From Kribbella flavida DSM 17836 (GTDB lineage: Bacteria; Actinomycetota; Actinomycetes; Propionibacteriales; Kribbellaceae): a DNA stretch of 64,000 nucleotides. Location: NCBI RefSeq assembly GCF_000024345.1, contig NC_013729.1, positions 4,030,001 through 4,094,000 of the forward strand, given 5' to 3'. Position 1 is the first letter of the stretch, and every line of letters begins with the position of its first letter. The translations under genes were made by a program, and so were the position numbers. The notes below the pieces were generated by a model, which had not been told where the DNA came from, searched no databases, and saw only the letters and a list, made by a program, of their open reading frames with translations. Below are positions 28,668 to 37,188 of the stretch, piece after piece.

Positions 28668-28967
28668 TCAGGCAGCGCAGTCGCGGCAGATCAGCTGGCC
28701 GTTCTTGCTGTTCGCGAGCTGGCTGCGGTGGTGGACCAGGAAGCAGCTCGAACAGGTGAACTCGTCGGCCTGGCGCGGGAGAACCCGTACCGCCAGTTCC
28801 TCGTGGCTCAGGTCGGCGCCGGGCAGCTCGAAGCTCTCGGCGGCTTCGGCCTCGTCCTCGTCGACCTTGCCGGAGTTCTTGTCGTGACGGCGAGTCTTCA
28901 GTTCCTCGATCGACTCCTCGCTGGAGTCCTCGTCCGTCTTGCGCGGGGCGTCGTAGTCAGTCGCCAT
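28668..28967 (-). CDS. DUF4193 zinc-ribbon-like protein
   Basis: A 99-residue acidic protein. An N-terminal acidic stretch (EDSSEESIEELKTRRHDKN) is followed by a C-terminal region with CSSC and CRDC, which probably form a four-cysteine zinc ribbon. The family is widespread in actinobacteria (Rv2699c in M. tuberculosis) and small proteins of this type often touch RNA polymerase or ribosomes, but no role is established here. The ATG at 28967 has AGGGA upstream; the open frame continues 65 codons further without features. Confidence 0.85.
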   Translation of the reverse strand: MATDYDAPRKTDEDSSEESIEELKTRRHDKNSGKVDEDEAEAAESFELPGADLSHEELAVRVLPRQADEFTCSSCFLVHHRSQLANSKNGQLICRDCAA

Positions 28968-29258
28968 GGTGTTTCCCTGCCCTCTTCGTACCCGTGGTGT
29001 TGCCTGCTGAGCCCTGGAACGGATAGTGGGGCCGAGAAATTCCGCCCGGAATCCCTCGGGTCCCCCGAACCCCTTGACAGACAGGCCGGAAACGGTCTCG
29101 CTACCGCTCCCGAGGCAGGGATTGTGCCCTATCAACCGGTCTTCGCGCGCGTCGGGGTCCACCTTCTGACCCGCGTGTCGGCGAAATTGTCAGGACCGAA
29201 CAGCTGAATGCGCATTAACGCCCGTAGTGCGCAGTCTCAGAGCATGAAGGTGCACAAA
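28968..29258. other. 291-bp gap between DUF4193 and suhB
   Basis: No convincing gene. It holds the DUF4193 leader, a TTGACA hexamer at 29074-29079 on the plus strand without a good -10 or a downstream gene, and a short inverted repeat ATTCCG/CGGAAT near 29040. In M. tuberculosis this position is occupied by Rv2700 (cei), which is absent here. Confidence 0.6.
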
Positions 29259-30053
29259 CTATGCGCGCAGCGGGTCGGCGGCCGCCAACGCGTCGTGCAA
29301 CGCGTCGAACACACCGGGTGTTGCCGCGATCGACATCTCCGGTGACACCTCCGCGCCGTTCAGCCCGCCGACCCGCGCCCCGGCCTCGGCGGCGACCAGC
29401 GCGCCGGCACCGTAGTCCCACGGGTTCAGGCCGCGCTCGTAGACGGCGTCCAGCCGGCCGCAGCCGACGTAGCACAGGTCGATCGCGCCGACGCCGATCC
29501 GGCGGATGTCGCGGACCTGGGTGATCAGCTGCTCGACCACGCCGGCCTGGACCTGCCGCCTGGCCGGGTCGTAGCCGAAGCCGGTGCCGACCAGGGCCCG
29601 GTCGAGGTCGGTGCACTCCGAGACCCGGATCGGCTTGCCGTCCAGGAACGCGCCGCCGCCCAGGGTCGCGGTGAACACCTCGCCCTTCGGCGCGTCCACG
29701 ACCACGCCGGCCACGGTCCGGCCGTCCTGCTCGACCGCGATCGACACGGCGTACGTCGGGATGTCGTACAGGTAGTTCACCGTGCCGTCGATCGGGTCGA
29801 CCACCCAGCGCACCCCGCTGGAGCCGAAGATGTCGTCGCCCTCCTCGCCGAGGAACGAGTCGTCCGGCCGCGCTTGCAGCACCCGGGCGCGGATCAGCTC
29901 CTCGGACTCGCGGTCGACCGCGGTGACGATGTCGGTGGCGGTGCTCTTGGTGTCGGCGACCGTGATCGTGCCGCGCCGGCGCTCGACGATGAGCTCGGCC
30001 GCCTCGGTGGCGACCGTGACGGCCAGCTTCAGCAGTTCCTGCGGGGTGCTCAT
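29259..30053 (-). CDS. suhB: inositol monophosphatase family protein (SuhB)
   Basis: A 264-residue Mg2+-dependent phosphatase expected to dephosphorylate inositol 1-phosphate or related sugar phosphates. Metal and substrate motifs are GEEGDD (~70), [12 protein letters not shown] (~85-96) and [17 protein letters not shown] (~212-228). Inositol feeds phosphatidylinositol and mycothiol synthesis in actinobacteria, and mshC is in the same window. The ATG overlaps the ferrochelatase stop as ATGA, so the two are coupled. Position corresponds to Rv2701c. NADP phosphatase or fructose-1,6-bisphosphatase activity is also possible in the family. Confidence 0.92.
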   Translation of the reverse strand: MSTPQELLKLAVTVATEAAELIVERRRGTITVADTKSTATDIVTAVDRESEELIRARVLQARPDDSFLGEEGDDIFGSSGVRWVVDPIDGTVNYLYDIPTYAVSIAVEQDGRTVAGVVVDAPKGEVFTATLGGGAFLDGKPIRVSECTDLDRALVGTGFGYDPARRQVQAGVVEQLITQVRDIRRIGVGAIDLCYVGCGRLDAVYERGLNPWDYGAGALVAAEAGARVGGLNGAEVSPEMSIAATPGVFDALHDALAAADPLRA

Positions 30054-31228
30054 GCGTTGTCCTTCGGTCCTGCTGTCGAGGGGGCGGCGGGAGGCGTCTG
30101 GTCCGACGAGGCCTGGTGCGCGGAGCCGTCGGCAGGCGCTGAGGCGCCCGCTGCGGGCCGGCGGAGGGCGGGGCAGCAGTCGGGGCGGCAGTTGTCCCAG
30201 CCGGGGCCCAGCTTGCCCACACAGGGCCGCTCCGGCTGCTCCCCGCGCTCGGCGGCGGCCCGCTCGACCACCAGGTCGCGCAGCATCGTGACGAACCCCT
30301 GGTCGGTCCCCGGCGTCGCGGCCCGGGCCATCGGCAGACCGAGCTTCTCCGCGGTCGCTCTGGCCTCGGTGTCGAGGTCGTAGATGACCTCCATGTGGTC
30401 GCTGACGAACCCGATCGGCACCACCGCCACGCCGGGCACACCGGCCGCGGTCAGGTCCTCCAGGTGGTCGTTGACGTCCGGCTCGAGCCACGGGACCTGC
30501 GGCGGGCCGGACCGCGAGCAGTAGACCAGGTCGGTCCGCCGGCTGACACCCGTACGCCGTTCCAGCTCGGCGGTGATCTCGGCGGCGACGTCCAGGTGCC
30601 AGGTGACGTACCCGTTGCCGTCCGGCCCGCTGGTCGCGTTCATCGCGGTCGGGATGGAGTGCGTCACGTAGGCGATCGCGGAGCCCTCCGGCAGCTCGGC
30701 CAGCGCGGCGGCGGTCGACTCGACGAAGGACCCGACGAAGCCGGGATGGTTGGCGTAGTGCCGCAGCTTGTCGATCGCCGGCGCGTTCTCCACCGCGGCG
30801 GTCGCGTCGGCCAGGTTTTCCCGGTACTGCCGGCAGCCGGAGTACGACGGGTACGCGCTGGTGACGATCACCACGGCCCGGCGGATCCCGTGGGCGGCCA
30901 TCTCCCGCAGCGTGTCGGTCAGGTACGGCGCCCAGTTCCGGTTGCCCCAGTAGATCGGCAGGTCCAGCCCGATCTGCGCGAAGGACTCCCGCAGCGCGGC
31001 CAGCAGGGCCCGGTTCTGGTCGTTGATCGGGCTGCGGCCGCCGAACCCGTAGTAGTGCTCGCCGACCTCCTTCAGCCGTTCGTCCGGGATGCCGCGGCCG
31101 CGGGTGACGTTCTGCAGGAACGGCAGCACGTCCTCGGGCTGCTCGGGGCCGCCGAAGGACAGCAGCAGCACGGCGTCGTAGGGAGCGGCATCGGTACGGA
31201 TCGGATCGGGCGACACGAGGTGGGGCAT
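30050..31228 (-). CDS. hemH: coproporphyrin ferrochelatase
   Basis: A 392-residue enzyme inserting Fe2+ into coproporphyrin III, the actinobacterial route to haem. Family motifs are [14 protein letters not shown] (~20), [14 protein letters not shown] (~58-72), [11 protein letters not shown] with the active-site His, and [10 protein letters not shown]. Four or more cysteines, SGCRQY and [17 protein letters not shown], are placed like the [2Fe-2S] ligands of mycobacterial ferrochelatase. A Pro/Ala/Ser tail of ~45 residues follows. By pathway the name cpfC is equally apt. The protein is coupled to SuhB by a 4-bp overlap. Confidence 0.93.
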   Translation of the reverse strand: MPHLVSPDPIRTDAAPYDAVLLLSFGGPEQPEDVLPFLQNVTRGRGIPDERLKEVGEHYYGFGGRSPINDQNRALLAALRESFAQIGLDLPIYWGNRNWAPYLTDTLREMAAHGIRRAVVIVTSAYPSYSGCRQYRENLADATAAVENAPAIDKLRHYANHPGFVGSFVESTAAALAELPEGSAIAYVTHSIPTAMNATSGPDGNGYVTWHLDVAAEITAELERRTGVSRRTDLVYCSRSGPPQVPWLEPDVNDHLEDLTAAGVPGVAVVPIGFVSDHMEVIYDLDTEARATAEKLGLPMARAATPGTDQGFVTMLRDLVVERAAAERGEQPERPCVGKLGPGWDNCRPDCCPALRRPAAGASAPADGSAHQASSDQTPPAAPSTAGPKDNA

Positions 31229-31274
31229 ACACCGATGTTCTCAGGCGGGCCGGATACGGTGTGCACGGTCCCCC

Positions 31275-32474
31275 ATGCTGATGCCCTACGTCCACCTCAT
31301 GCGCCGTCCCGGTGCCGCCGCGTTCTGCGCCGCCGGGATCCTCGGGCGTATGCCGATCTCGATGATCGGTCTGGGCATCGTCATCCTGATCGCCGAGGAG
31401 AGCGGCTCGTACGGTCTGGCCGGCGCGGTCTCCGGCGTGGCCGTGGTCGCCGGCGCGATCACCGGACCGGTGCAGGGCCGGCTGGTCGACCGGTTCGGCC
31501 AGCGGACGCTGCTGCTGGTCGGCAGCGTGGTCTGCACGGTCGCGCTGGCCGCGCTGCTGGTGGCGGTCAGGGCCGACGCGCCGACCGCCCTGCTGTACCT
31601 GCTCTCGTTCGTTGCCGGTGGCACGCGTCCGCAGGTCGGCTCGTTCGTCCGGGCCCGCTGGACCCACCTGCTCGGCCGCGGCCGGGCGCTGCAGACCGCG
31701 TTCGCGCTGGAGGCCGTCGGCGACGAGGTGGTGTTCATCGTCGGCCCGGTCCTGGTCACCGCACTCGCCACCCAGGTCAGCCCGTACGCCGCGCTCGGTG
31801 TGGCCGGACTCCTCGGCCTGGGTGGAGGCATCTGGCTGGCACTGCTCCGGCGGTCCGACCCGCCGGGCCGCGGCAAGTCCAACGGCACCGAGCAGGCCCC
31901 ACTCCCCTGGCTCTCGCTGCTGCTGCTCAGCGTGATCGGTCTGGGCCTGGGAGCGACACTCGGCAGCGCTGAGGTCGTCACCATCGCGTTCACCGCCGCA
32001 GAGGGTCAACCGGGCATGTCAGGCGTCGTACTGGCGGTCTGGGCGTTCGGGTCGCTGCTGGCCGGGCTCTGGTACGGCTCGGTGCACTGGCGGGCTCCGG
32101 TCGAGCGCCGGCTGCTGATCGGCACGATCCTGCTCGCCATCTCGCTGGCGCCGTTGCCCTGGGTCGGCAGCACCCTCGCTCTGGGTGGAGTGCTGTTCTG
32201 CGCCGGACTGACGATCGCACCGACGATGGTCGCCGTCACGGCGTGCGTGGAGGAGTGGGTCCCGCCGCAACGGCTGACCGAGGCGATCACCTGGACCGTC
32301 ACCGGCATCCTGTTCGGCGTCGCACCCGGCAACGCGCTGGCCGGGCACGCGGTCGACCGGTACGGCGCCTCCTCGGCGTACTGGGTGCCGGTGGGGATCG
32401 GCGTGCTCTGCGCCGTGGTCGCCGCCTGCTCGATCACCTTCGCCCGGCCGAAGACCCGCTTCGCGCACAACTGA
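31275..32474 (+). CDS. MFS transporter
   Basis: A 399-residue polytopic membrane protein with about twelve hydrophobic segments. The MFS loop 2-3 signature is visible as GPVQGRLVDRFGQRTLLL near residue 72, and GHAVDRYGASSAYW near 360 is its partial repeat in the second half. Most likely a drug or metabolite exporter; the substrate cannot be told. A TACGGT -10 element ends 14 nt before the ATG. It is convergent with the TRIC gene, five bases away. Confidence 0.83.
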   Translation: MLMPYVHLMRRPGAAAFCAAGILGRMPISMIGLGIVILIAEESGSYGLAGAVSGVAVVAGAITGPVQGRLVDRFGQRTLLLVGSVVCTVALAALLVAVRADAPTALLYLLSFVAGGTRPQVGSFVRARWTHLLGRGRALQTAFALEAVGDEVVFIVGPVLVTALATQVSPYAALGVAGLLGLGGGIWLALLRRSDPPGRGKSNGTEQAPLPWLSLLLLSVIGLGLGATLGSAEVVTIAFTAAEGQPGMSGVVLAVWAFGSLLAGLWYGSVHWRAPVERRLLIGTILLAISLAPLPWVGSTLALGGVLFCAGLTIAPTMVAVTACVEEWVPPQRLTEAITWTVTGILFGVAPGNALAGHAVDRYGASSAYWVPVGIGVLCAVVAACSITFARPKTRFAHN

Positions 32475-32479
32475 CCGGC

Positions 32480-33097
32480 TCAGGGGTTGCGCGGCAGCGG
32501 GGCGTTCCAGCCGCGGCGGATGGCGACCAGGCGGATCAGGAAGCAAACCACCGCGGCGCTGATCGGGACCCAGAGCGCGTGGTAGCCCAGCGCGGACGCC
32601 AGCACCACGATGCCCGCGCCCAGGAACGCCGGCGTCGCGTAGATCTCCGACCGCAGGACCACCGGCACCCGGCCGGAGAGCACGTCCCGGACGACTCCGC
32701 CGCCGATGCCCGAGATGGTGCCGAGCAGGGCGGCCGACAGCGGCGAGAGCCCGTAGTCGATCGCCTTCAGCGCGCCGGTCACGCAGAACAGCGCCAGCCC
32801 GGCCGCGTCGAAAATGTTCACCAGCCGCTCGACCCGGCCGATCCGCGGATGCAGGAAGAAGGTCAGCAACCCCGCGGCGACCGGTACGGCGAGGTACCGC
32901 CAGTCCTCCAGCGCGGCCGGCGGCGTCACCCCGATCAGCACGTCCCGCAGGAACCCGCCGCCCAGTCCGGTCACCAGTGCCAGCACCTGGATCCCGAACA
33001 CGTCCAGGTTCTTCCGCACCCCGACCAGCGCGCCGGTGATCCCGAACACGAAGATGCCGACCAGGTCGAGCACCGCCAGCAGCACAGATCCGTCCAC
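32480..33097 (-). CDS. TRIC-family cation channel protein (UPF0126)
   Basis: A 205-residue membrane protein with seven helices in two three-helix repeats plus one. The repeats carry the glycine motifs GLGGGFLRDVLIG (~45) and GIGGGVVRDVLSG (~130), the hallmark of trimeric intracellular cation channels, which conduct K+ or other monovalent cations. The GTG start at 33097 lies 6 nt after TAGCGT, so the transcript is probably leaderless. It is divergent from the kinase-like gene, whose start has the same arrangement. Confidence 0.87.
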   Translation of the reverse strand: MDGSVLLAVLDLVGIFVFGITGALVGVRKNLDVFGIQVLALVTGLGGGFLRDVLIGVTPPAALEDWRYLAVPVAAGLLTFFLHPRIGRVERLVNIFDAAGLALFCVTGALKAIDYGLSPLSAALLGTISGIGGGVVRDVLSGRVPVVLRSEIYATPAFLGAGIVVLASALGYHALWVPISAAVVCFLIRLVAIRRGWNAPLPRNP

Positions 33098-33103
33098 CCC
33101 CGC

Positions 33104-33109
33104 ACGCTA
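33104..33109 (-). promoter_or_regulatory. -10 element TAGCGT of a leaderless promoter
   Basis: TAGCGT fits TANNNT and ends 6 nt before the GTG at 33097 of the TRIC channel gene. Confidence 0.5.
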
Positions 33110-33134
33110 ACCGCCCATCTGCTGGTTGCCGGGC

Positions 33135-33140
33135 TAGGGT
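33135..33140 (+). promoter_or_regulatory. -10 element TAGGGT of a leaderless promoter
   Basis: TAGGGT fits TANNNT and ends 6 nt before the ATG at 33147 of the kinase-like gene. Confidence 0.5.
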
Positions 33141-33146
33141 CTGGGC

Positions 33147-34142
33147 ATGTCCGGGCCGCCTGTCGTCGACTACAGCGCCACCTCGGCGCGTCCGGCGTGG
33201 AGCGCGCTGCCCGAGGCACTCCGGCGCTCGCTCGCTGTTGCTCTGGGCACCGAGATCGTGGAGGCCGGACCGTCGGTCGGCGCCGGCTTCACCGGCGGCC
33301 TCGCGGCCCCGTTACGGCTGGCCGACGGTCGCAAGGTGTTTGCCAAGGCCGCGCCGGACACGCAGCACGGGTACGACGCGTACCGGCGCGAGGCGGAGAT
33401 CGTCCCGCAGCTCCCACCCGCCGTCCGGGTTCCGGCCGTCGTCGCCACCGCCCAGGCCGGCGGCAGTGCGGGTGAAAGGTGGTTCGCCGTCGCCTCGGAG
33501 TACGTGGCCGGCCGGATGCCGGGCACGCCGTGGACCGCTGCGGACTTCGCCGCCGCGACCGCGGCCTGCGAGGTGATGGCCGAAGCTCTCAGCCCGACGC
33601 CGCTGGCCGGCCTCGCCACCTTCGTCGCCGAGCTGGAGGCCGGCGGCTTTCCGTTTCACCTGGCCGACGAGATTCTCGCCGGCGACCGCCCGCTCCCGCC
33701 CGGCTTCCAGCCGTGGCTGCCGACCGCGCTGCCCGAGCTCTCCGCCCTGATCGCCCGCTATCCCGTCGCGCTGGCCGGCGACTCGGCCATGCACAGCGAC
33801 CTGCGCCCCGACAACCTCTTGATCGACCGCACCGGCCAGTGCTGGACCGTCGACTGGAACTGGCTGTCGCTCGGCCCGGCCTGGTGCGACTGGGTCGGCC
33901 TGCTGCCGGTTGCCCAGGCGCACGGCATCGACACCGCCGCCGCGATCCGCCGGAGCCCGCTCACCGCCGACGTGCCCGCCGACGACCTCGACTGCTGCGC
34001 GGCCATCATCGCGGCGTACATGCTCGACGCACTCGACGCGCCGCCGCCGCCCGGCTGTACTCCTGAGCTGCGCCGGCATCAGCGCCTGTACGCCTGGACC
34101 TTCCTCGACTGGCTGGCCCTGCGCCGCGGCTGGGACGTTTAG
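33147..34142 (+). CDS. aminoglycoside phosphotransferase-family kinase-like protein
   Basis: A 331-residue soluble protein with the APH/choline-kinase fold. Catalytic and metal motifs are MHSDLRPDNLLID (~216-228) and VDWNWLSLGPAWCDW (~235-249). A lysine in GRKVFAKAAPD (~62-72) probably binds ATP. The acceptor is unknown, and in soil actinomycetes most such genes are not resistance genes. Codon 56 is a TTA, the rare leucine codon. The leaderless promoter fixes the start. The last four bases overlap the convergent deformylase stop. Confidence 0.82.
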   Translation: MSGPPVVDYSATSARPAWSALPEALRRSLAVALGTEIVEAGPSVGAGFTGGLAAPLRLADGRKVFAKAAPDTQHGYDAYRREAEIVPQLPPAVRVPAVVATAQAGGSAGERWFAVASEYVAGRMPGTPWTAADFAAATAACEVMAEALSPTPLAGLATFVAELEAGGFPFHLADEILAGDRPLPPGFQPWLPTALPELSALIARYPVALAGDSAMHSDLRPDNLLIDRTGQCWTVDWNWLSLGPAWCDWVGLLPVAQAHGIDTAAAIRRSPLTADVPADDLDCCAAIIAAYMLDALDAPPPPGCTPELRRHQRLYAWTFLDWLALRRGWDV

Positions 34143-34780
34143 TCGAGGTCGAAGCCCAGTTCCTCGGCAGCTCTGGTCGGGACCGGATCGGCCCACCGGT
34201 TGGTGTAGCTGGTGGAGGTCGCCATCGACCGGGGCTCGACCTGGTCGACGTACAGCCTGCCGTTGAGGTGATCGGTCTCGTGCTGGAAGATCCGGGCCTG
34301 CCAGCCGGACAGGGTGAGCCGGCGACGGGCCCCGGTGAGGTCGGAGTAGCCGGCGTCGACCTTGAGTGGACGGCTCACCACCCCGGTGAAGCCCGGCATG
34401 CTCAGACAGCCCTCGTAAAAGCCGCGCTTGTCCCGCCCGCGCGGCGCGTACTCCGGGTTCAGCACCGCCAGAAACTCCAGCGGATACCGCTCACGCGCCT
34501 CGGCCACCTCGGCCGAGACCGTCGCCGGATCCTCCAGCACAGCAATCCGCAGCGGTACGCCGACTTGTGGCGCGGCCAGTCCGACTCCGGGCGCCGCCAG
34601 CATGGTCCGCCGGAGCAGCTCGACGAAGTCCTTCAGCAGGCCGTCGTCGAACTGGCCGTCGAACGGCTCGGCCTTCCGGCGCAGGACCGGGTCGCCGAGC
34701 TGCACGATCGGCGCCACGTCGTCGCGGTACAGCTCGACCAGGGCCTCGACCCGGTCCTTGACAGTGCTGGATGTGCTCAT
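34139..34780 (-). CDS. def: peptide deformylase
   Basis: A 213-residue metalloenzyme that removes the formyl group from nascent protein N-termini. The three motifs are intact: GVGLAAPQVG (~68), EGCLSMPG (~121) and HETDHLNG (~169), whose Cys and two His bind Fe2+. The ATG at 34780 with GAGGGG just upstream is chosen; the frame extends 45 codons further with a hydrophobic stretch, but no ribosome site. A short extension precedes the catalytic core (VKDRVEALVELYRDDVAPIVQLG), as in actinobacterial second copies. It overlaps the convergent kinase-like gene by 4 bp. Confidence 0.93.
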   Translation of the reverse strand: MSTSSTVKDRVEALVELYRDDVAPIVQLGDPVLRRKAEPFDGQFDDGLLKDFVELLRRTMLAAPGVGLAAPQVGVPLRIAVLEDPATVSAEVAEARERYPLEFLAVLNPEYAPRGRDKRGFYEGCLSMPGFTGVVSRPLKVDAGYSDLTGARRRLTLSGWQARIFQHETDHLNGRLYVDQVEPRSMATSTSYTNRWADPVPTRAAEELGFDLD

Positions 34781-34914
34781 AACCCCTCGGGAAGTGGTGA
34801 CGTGGTCCGTGCCGGCCACGTGCTGGGTCAGCGGTGCGACGAGCGCGCTCGTCAACAGCACCCGCCGGGACAGTGGCACGGCTCGCTCCGATCGATCGGT
34901 TCCACCCGGCAGCA

Positions 34915-34920
34915 TAGGAT
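34915..34920 (+). promoter_or_regulatory. -10 element TAGGAT of a leaderless promoter
   Basis: TAGGAT fits TANNNT and ends exactly 6 nt before the ATG of fdhD at 34927. Confidence 0.55.
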
Positions 34921-34926
34921 CGACGC

Positions 34927-35754
34927 ATGGGCAAAGGGCCGGTGACGCGGTACAAGGTCGAGGTTCTCGACGGCGACAAGCTGTCTCGCCGCGAGGACGT
35001 CGTGGTCACCGAGGAACCGCTCGAGCTGCGGCTGGAGTGGCCGGGCCGGCCGGCCGCGCCGCTGACGGTGACGATGCGCACGCCCGGCGCCGACTTCGAG
35101 CTCGCCGCCGGGTTCTGTCTCGGCGAGGGGTTCGCGGTCCGCCCCGACGCCCTCAAGACCGTTGCCTACTGCACCGATGTGCAGCTGACCCGGGAGCAGC
35201 AGTTCAACACCGTCACGGTGACCTTCGACGGCCCGCCGGACCGCGAGCCGCTCGAGCGGTACGGCGTGACGTCGGCCGCCTGCGGGGTCTGCGGCCAGCA
35301 GAGCCTGGACGAACTGGCCGAGCGCGCCTACGCCCCCGTCGACCCGGTCGAGGCCCCGCTGGACGTCGTGCTGCGGCTGCCCGACCTGCTGCGGGAGGCG
35401 CAGCCCACGTTCGGCCGGACCGGTGGACTGCACGCGGCCGGTCTGTTCACCGCCGACGGCCGCAAGGTGGTCGTCAAGGAGGACGTCGGCCGGCACAACG
35501 CCGTCGACAAGGTGATCGGCTGGACGGTGCTCAACCAGCACAGCCGGAAGGGCCTGGTGCTGGTGCTCAGCGGCCGCGCCGGGTACGAACTGGTTCAGAA
35601 GGCGGTCGCGGCCGGGATCGGCATGATCGTCGCGGTCGGCGCCCCGTCCAGCCTGGCCGTCGACCTGGCTCGGCGGTTCGGGATCACACTGGCCGGCTTC
35701 ACCCGCGGTGAGCGCTGTGTGATCTACAGCACTCCGGGGCGTATCCTGCACTGA
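34927..35754 (+). CDS. fdhD: formate dehydrogenase accessory sulfurtransferase FdhD
   Basis: A 275-residue protein that carries sulfur from cysteine desulfurase to the molybdenum cofactor of formate dehydrogenase. The sulfur-shuttling cysteines are in AACGVCGQQS (~118-127), and FELAAGFCLGEG, VVVKEDVGRHNAVDKVIG and LSGRAGYELVQKA are conserved. Length is normal. No formate dehydrogenase gene is in the window. A leaderless -10 element supports the start. The sigK promoter begins just after its stop. Confidence 0.95.
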   Translation: MGKGPVTRYKVEVLDGDKLSRREDVVVTEEPLELRLEWPGRPAAPLTVTMRTPGADFELAAGFCLGEGFAVRPDALKTVAYCTDVQLTREQQFNTVTVTFDGPPDREPLERYGVTSAACGVCGQQSLDELAERAYAPVDPVEAPLDVVLRLPDLLREAQPTFGRTGGLHAAGLFTADGRKVVVKEDVGRHNAVDKVIGWTVLNQHSRKGLVLVLSGRAGYELVQKAVAAGIGMIVAVGAPSSLAVDLARRFGITLAGFTRGERCVIYSTPGRILH

Positions 35755-35758
35755 ACAC

Positions 35759-35785
35759 CCATCCGCCGGCCCGGCGGCTCCGAAG
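35759..35785 (+). promoter_or_regulatory. SigK-like promoter upstream of sigK
   Basis: CCATCC (35759-35764), 15 bp, CCGAAG (35780-35785). M. tuberculosis SigK promoters are described as CCATCC and CCGAAT blocks about 16-17 bp apart. It starts 41 bp before the sigK start codon, so autoregulation is likely. Confidence 0.5.
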
Positions 35786-35825
35786 ATCCTCCGACTTGTT
35801 CGACAACCGAAGAGGATGTCCGCTT

Positions 35826-36425
35826 GTGAGCGAGGAGTCGACAGCCCTTCCGTGGCCGCTGGTGGCCGGGGCCGGCGGGACCACGCCGACCGAGCTGATG
35901 GCTCGGGTGGCCCGTGGGGACTCCGACGCGTTCGCCCAGCTGTACGACCAGATGGTGCCGCGCGTCTACGGCCTGATCCGGCGGGTGCTGCGCAACCCGG
36001 CCCAGTCCGAGGAGGTCACCCAGGAGGTGATGGTCGAAGTCTGGCGGACCTGCACCCGGTACGACGCCGACCGCGGCTCACCCGCCTCCTGGATCCTCAC
36101 GATGGCGCACCGGCGGGCGATCGACCGGGTCCGCTCCGAGCAGTCGTCGACCGACCGTGAGCAGGCGATGGCCGCGGCCAGCGCCACCACGGAGTACGAC
36201 GAGGTGGCCGAGGCGGTCACCTCGAACCTGGAGGTCCAGCAGGTGCGGAACTGCCTCTCGGCGCTGACCGAGCTGCAACGGGAGTCGGTGACACTGGCCT
36301 ACTACGGCGGATACTCCTACCGCGAAGTCGCCGAACTGCTGGACGCCAAACTGGCGACGATCAAGGCGCGGATGCGCGACGGCCTGATCCGGCTGCGCGA
36401 CTGCCTGGGTGTGACGGAGAAGTGA
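35826..36425 (+). CDS. sigK: ECF sigma factor SigK
   Basis: A 199-residue extracytoplasmic-function sigma factor. Region 2 is at about residues 25-95 (DSDAFAQLYDQMVPRVYGLIRRVL, EEVTQEVMVEVW, RGSPASWILTMAHRRAIDRVR); region 4 is at 135-190 (LTELQRESVTLAYYGGYSYREVAELLDAKLATIKARMRDG). The pair with a downstream RskA-type anti-sigma factor and the pattern of region 2 identify SigK. The GTG at 35826 follows a weak GAGGA; an in-frame start 10 codons earlier exists. In mycobacteria SigK drives secreted antigens in response to redox state; the targets here are unknown. Confidence 0.9.
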   Translation: MSEESTALPWPLVAGAGGTTPTELMARVARGDSDAFAQLYDQMVPRVYGLIRRVLRNPAQSEEVTQEVMVEVWRTCTRYDADRGSPASWILTMAHRRAIDRVRSEQSSTDREQAMAAASATTEYDEVAEAVTSNLEVQQVRNCLSALTELQRESVTLAYYGGYSYREVAELLDAKLATIKARMRDGLIRLRDCLGVTEK

Positions 36426-36430
36426 GGGCC

Positions 36431-37162
36431 ATGACGCCGCCTGATGTGCACATGCTGACCGGCCCCTACGTGCTGAACGCGCTGCCCGAGGACGAGCGGA
36501 TCGGCTTCGAGCGGCATCTCGCCGACTGCTCCTCGTGCAGCGCAGAGGTCGCCGAGCTGCGGGAAGCAGCCAACAAGCTCGGCACGGCCGTCGCGGCGCC
36601 GCCGCCACCTGCACTGAGGTCACGGGTGCTCGCCGAGATCGCGACCACCCGGCAGCTGCCGCCGCTGGTCCGCGAGCCGGAGCCGGCACCGGTGGACGAG
36701 CTCGCGCACCGGCGGTACAGCCGGCGCTCGGTCTTCGGCCTGGCCGCCGCCGCGCTGGCCGTCGCCGGCGCGGGTGGCATTGCGGTCGACCAGTACCGCG
36801 ACAGCCAGCGGCTCGAGCGGCAGAACCAGGAGCTCGCCGCACTGCTGTCCCAGCCGGACGCGAGGACCGCCCGCAGCGACGTCGCCGGCGGCGGTCAGGC
36901 GACAGTCGTGATGTCGCCGAGCCAGGACCGCGCCATCGTGCTGCTGCACGGCCTGGCGAAACTGCCCGACGGCAAGACCTACCAGCTCTGGCTGCAAGAC
37001 CGCTCCGAGGCGATGCACTCGGCCGGCATCGCGGCGCCCGAGGACAGCAAGCTGATCCAGGGCGGCATCACCGACAAGATCGCCCTCGGCATCACCGTCG
37101 AGAACACCCCCGGCGTCGACGCCCCCACTCAGGCTCCCGCCGCCCTCGTCCGGATGGCCTGA
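36431..37162 (+). CDS. rskA: anti-sigma-K factor RskA
   Basis: A 243-residue single-pass membrane protein that holds SigK inactive. The N-terminal cytoplasmic part has a zinc-type anti-sigma motif (HLADCSSC near 34). A membrane helix lies at ~105-125 (SVFGLAAAALAVAGAGGIAVD). The extracellular RskA domain follows (ATVVMSPSQDRAIVLLHGLAKLPDGKTYQLWL). The ATG at 36431 is chosen; a GTG at 36422 overlaps the sigK stop as GTGA but has a ribosome site only 2 nt away. Either way the pair is coupled. Confidence 0.9.
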   Translation: MTPPDVHMLTGPYVLNALPEDERIGFERHLADCSSCSAEVAELREAANKLGTAVAAPPPPALRSRVLAEIATTRQLPPLVREPEPAPVDELAHRRYSRRSVFGLAAAALAVAGAGGIAVDQYRDSQRLERQNQELAALLSQPDARTARSDVAGGGQATVVMSPSQDRAIVLLHGLAKLPDGKTYQLWLQDRSEAMHSAGIAAPEDSKLIQGGITDKIALGITVENTPGVDAPTQAPAALVRMA

Positions 37163-37188
37163 TCCCGACCGCGCCGTACGCTGGCCGG

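Noticed and set aside
29074..29079. TTGACA hexamer as a promoter of a plus-strand gene
   Set aside because: No acceptable -10 follows and no plus-strand gene starts before 31275.
29259..32009. A 916-codon minus-strand frame extending upstream of suhB
   Set aside because: The suhB start with an ATGA overlap to hemH is clear. The upstream extension runs antisense to the MFS gene and out of frame through hemH.
33147..34142. Annotation as an aminoglycoside resistance gene
   Set aside because: The fold is shared by many kinases of small metabolites and nothing in the sequence or context points to antibiotics.
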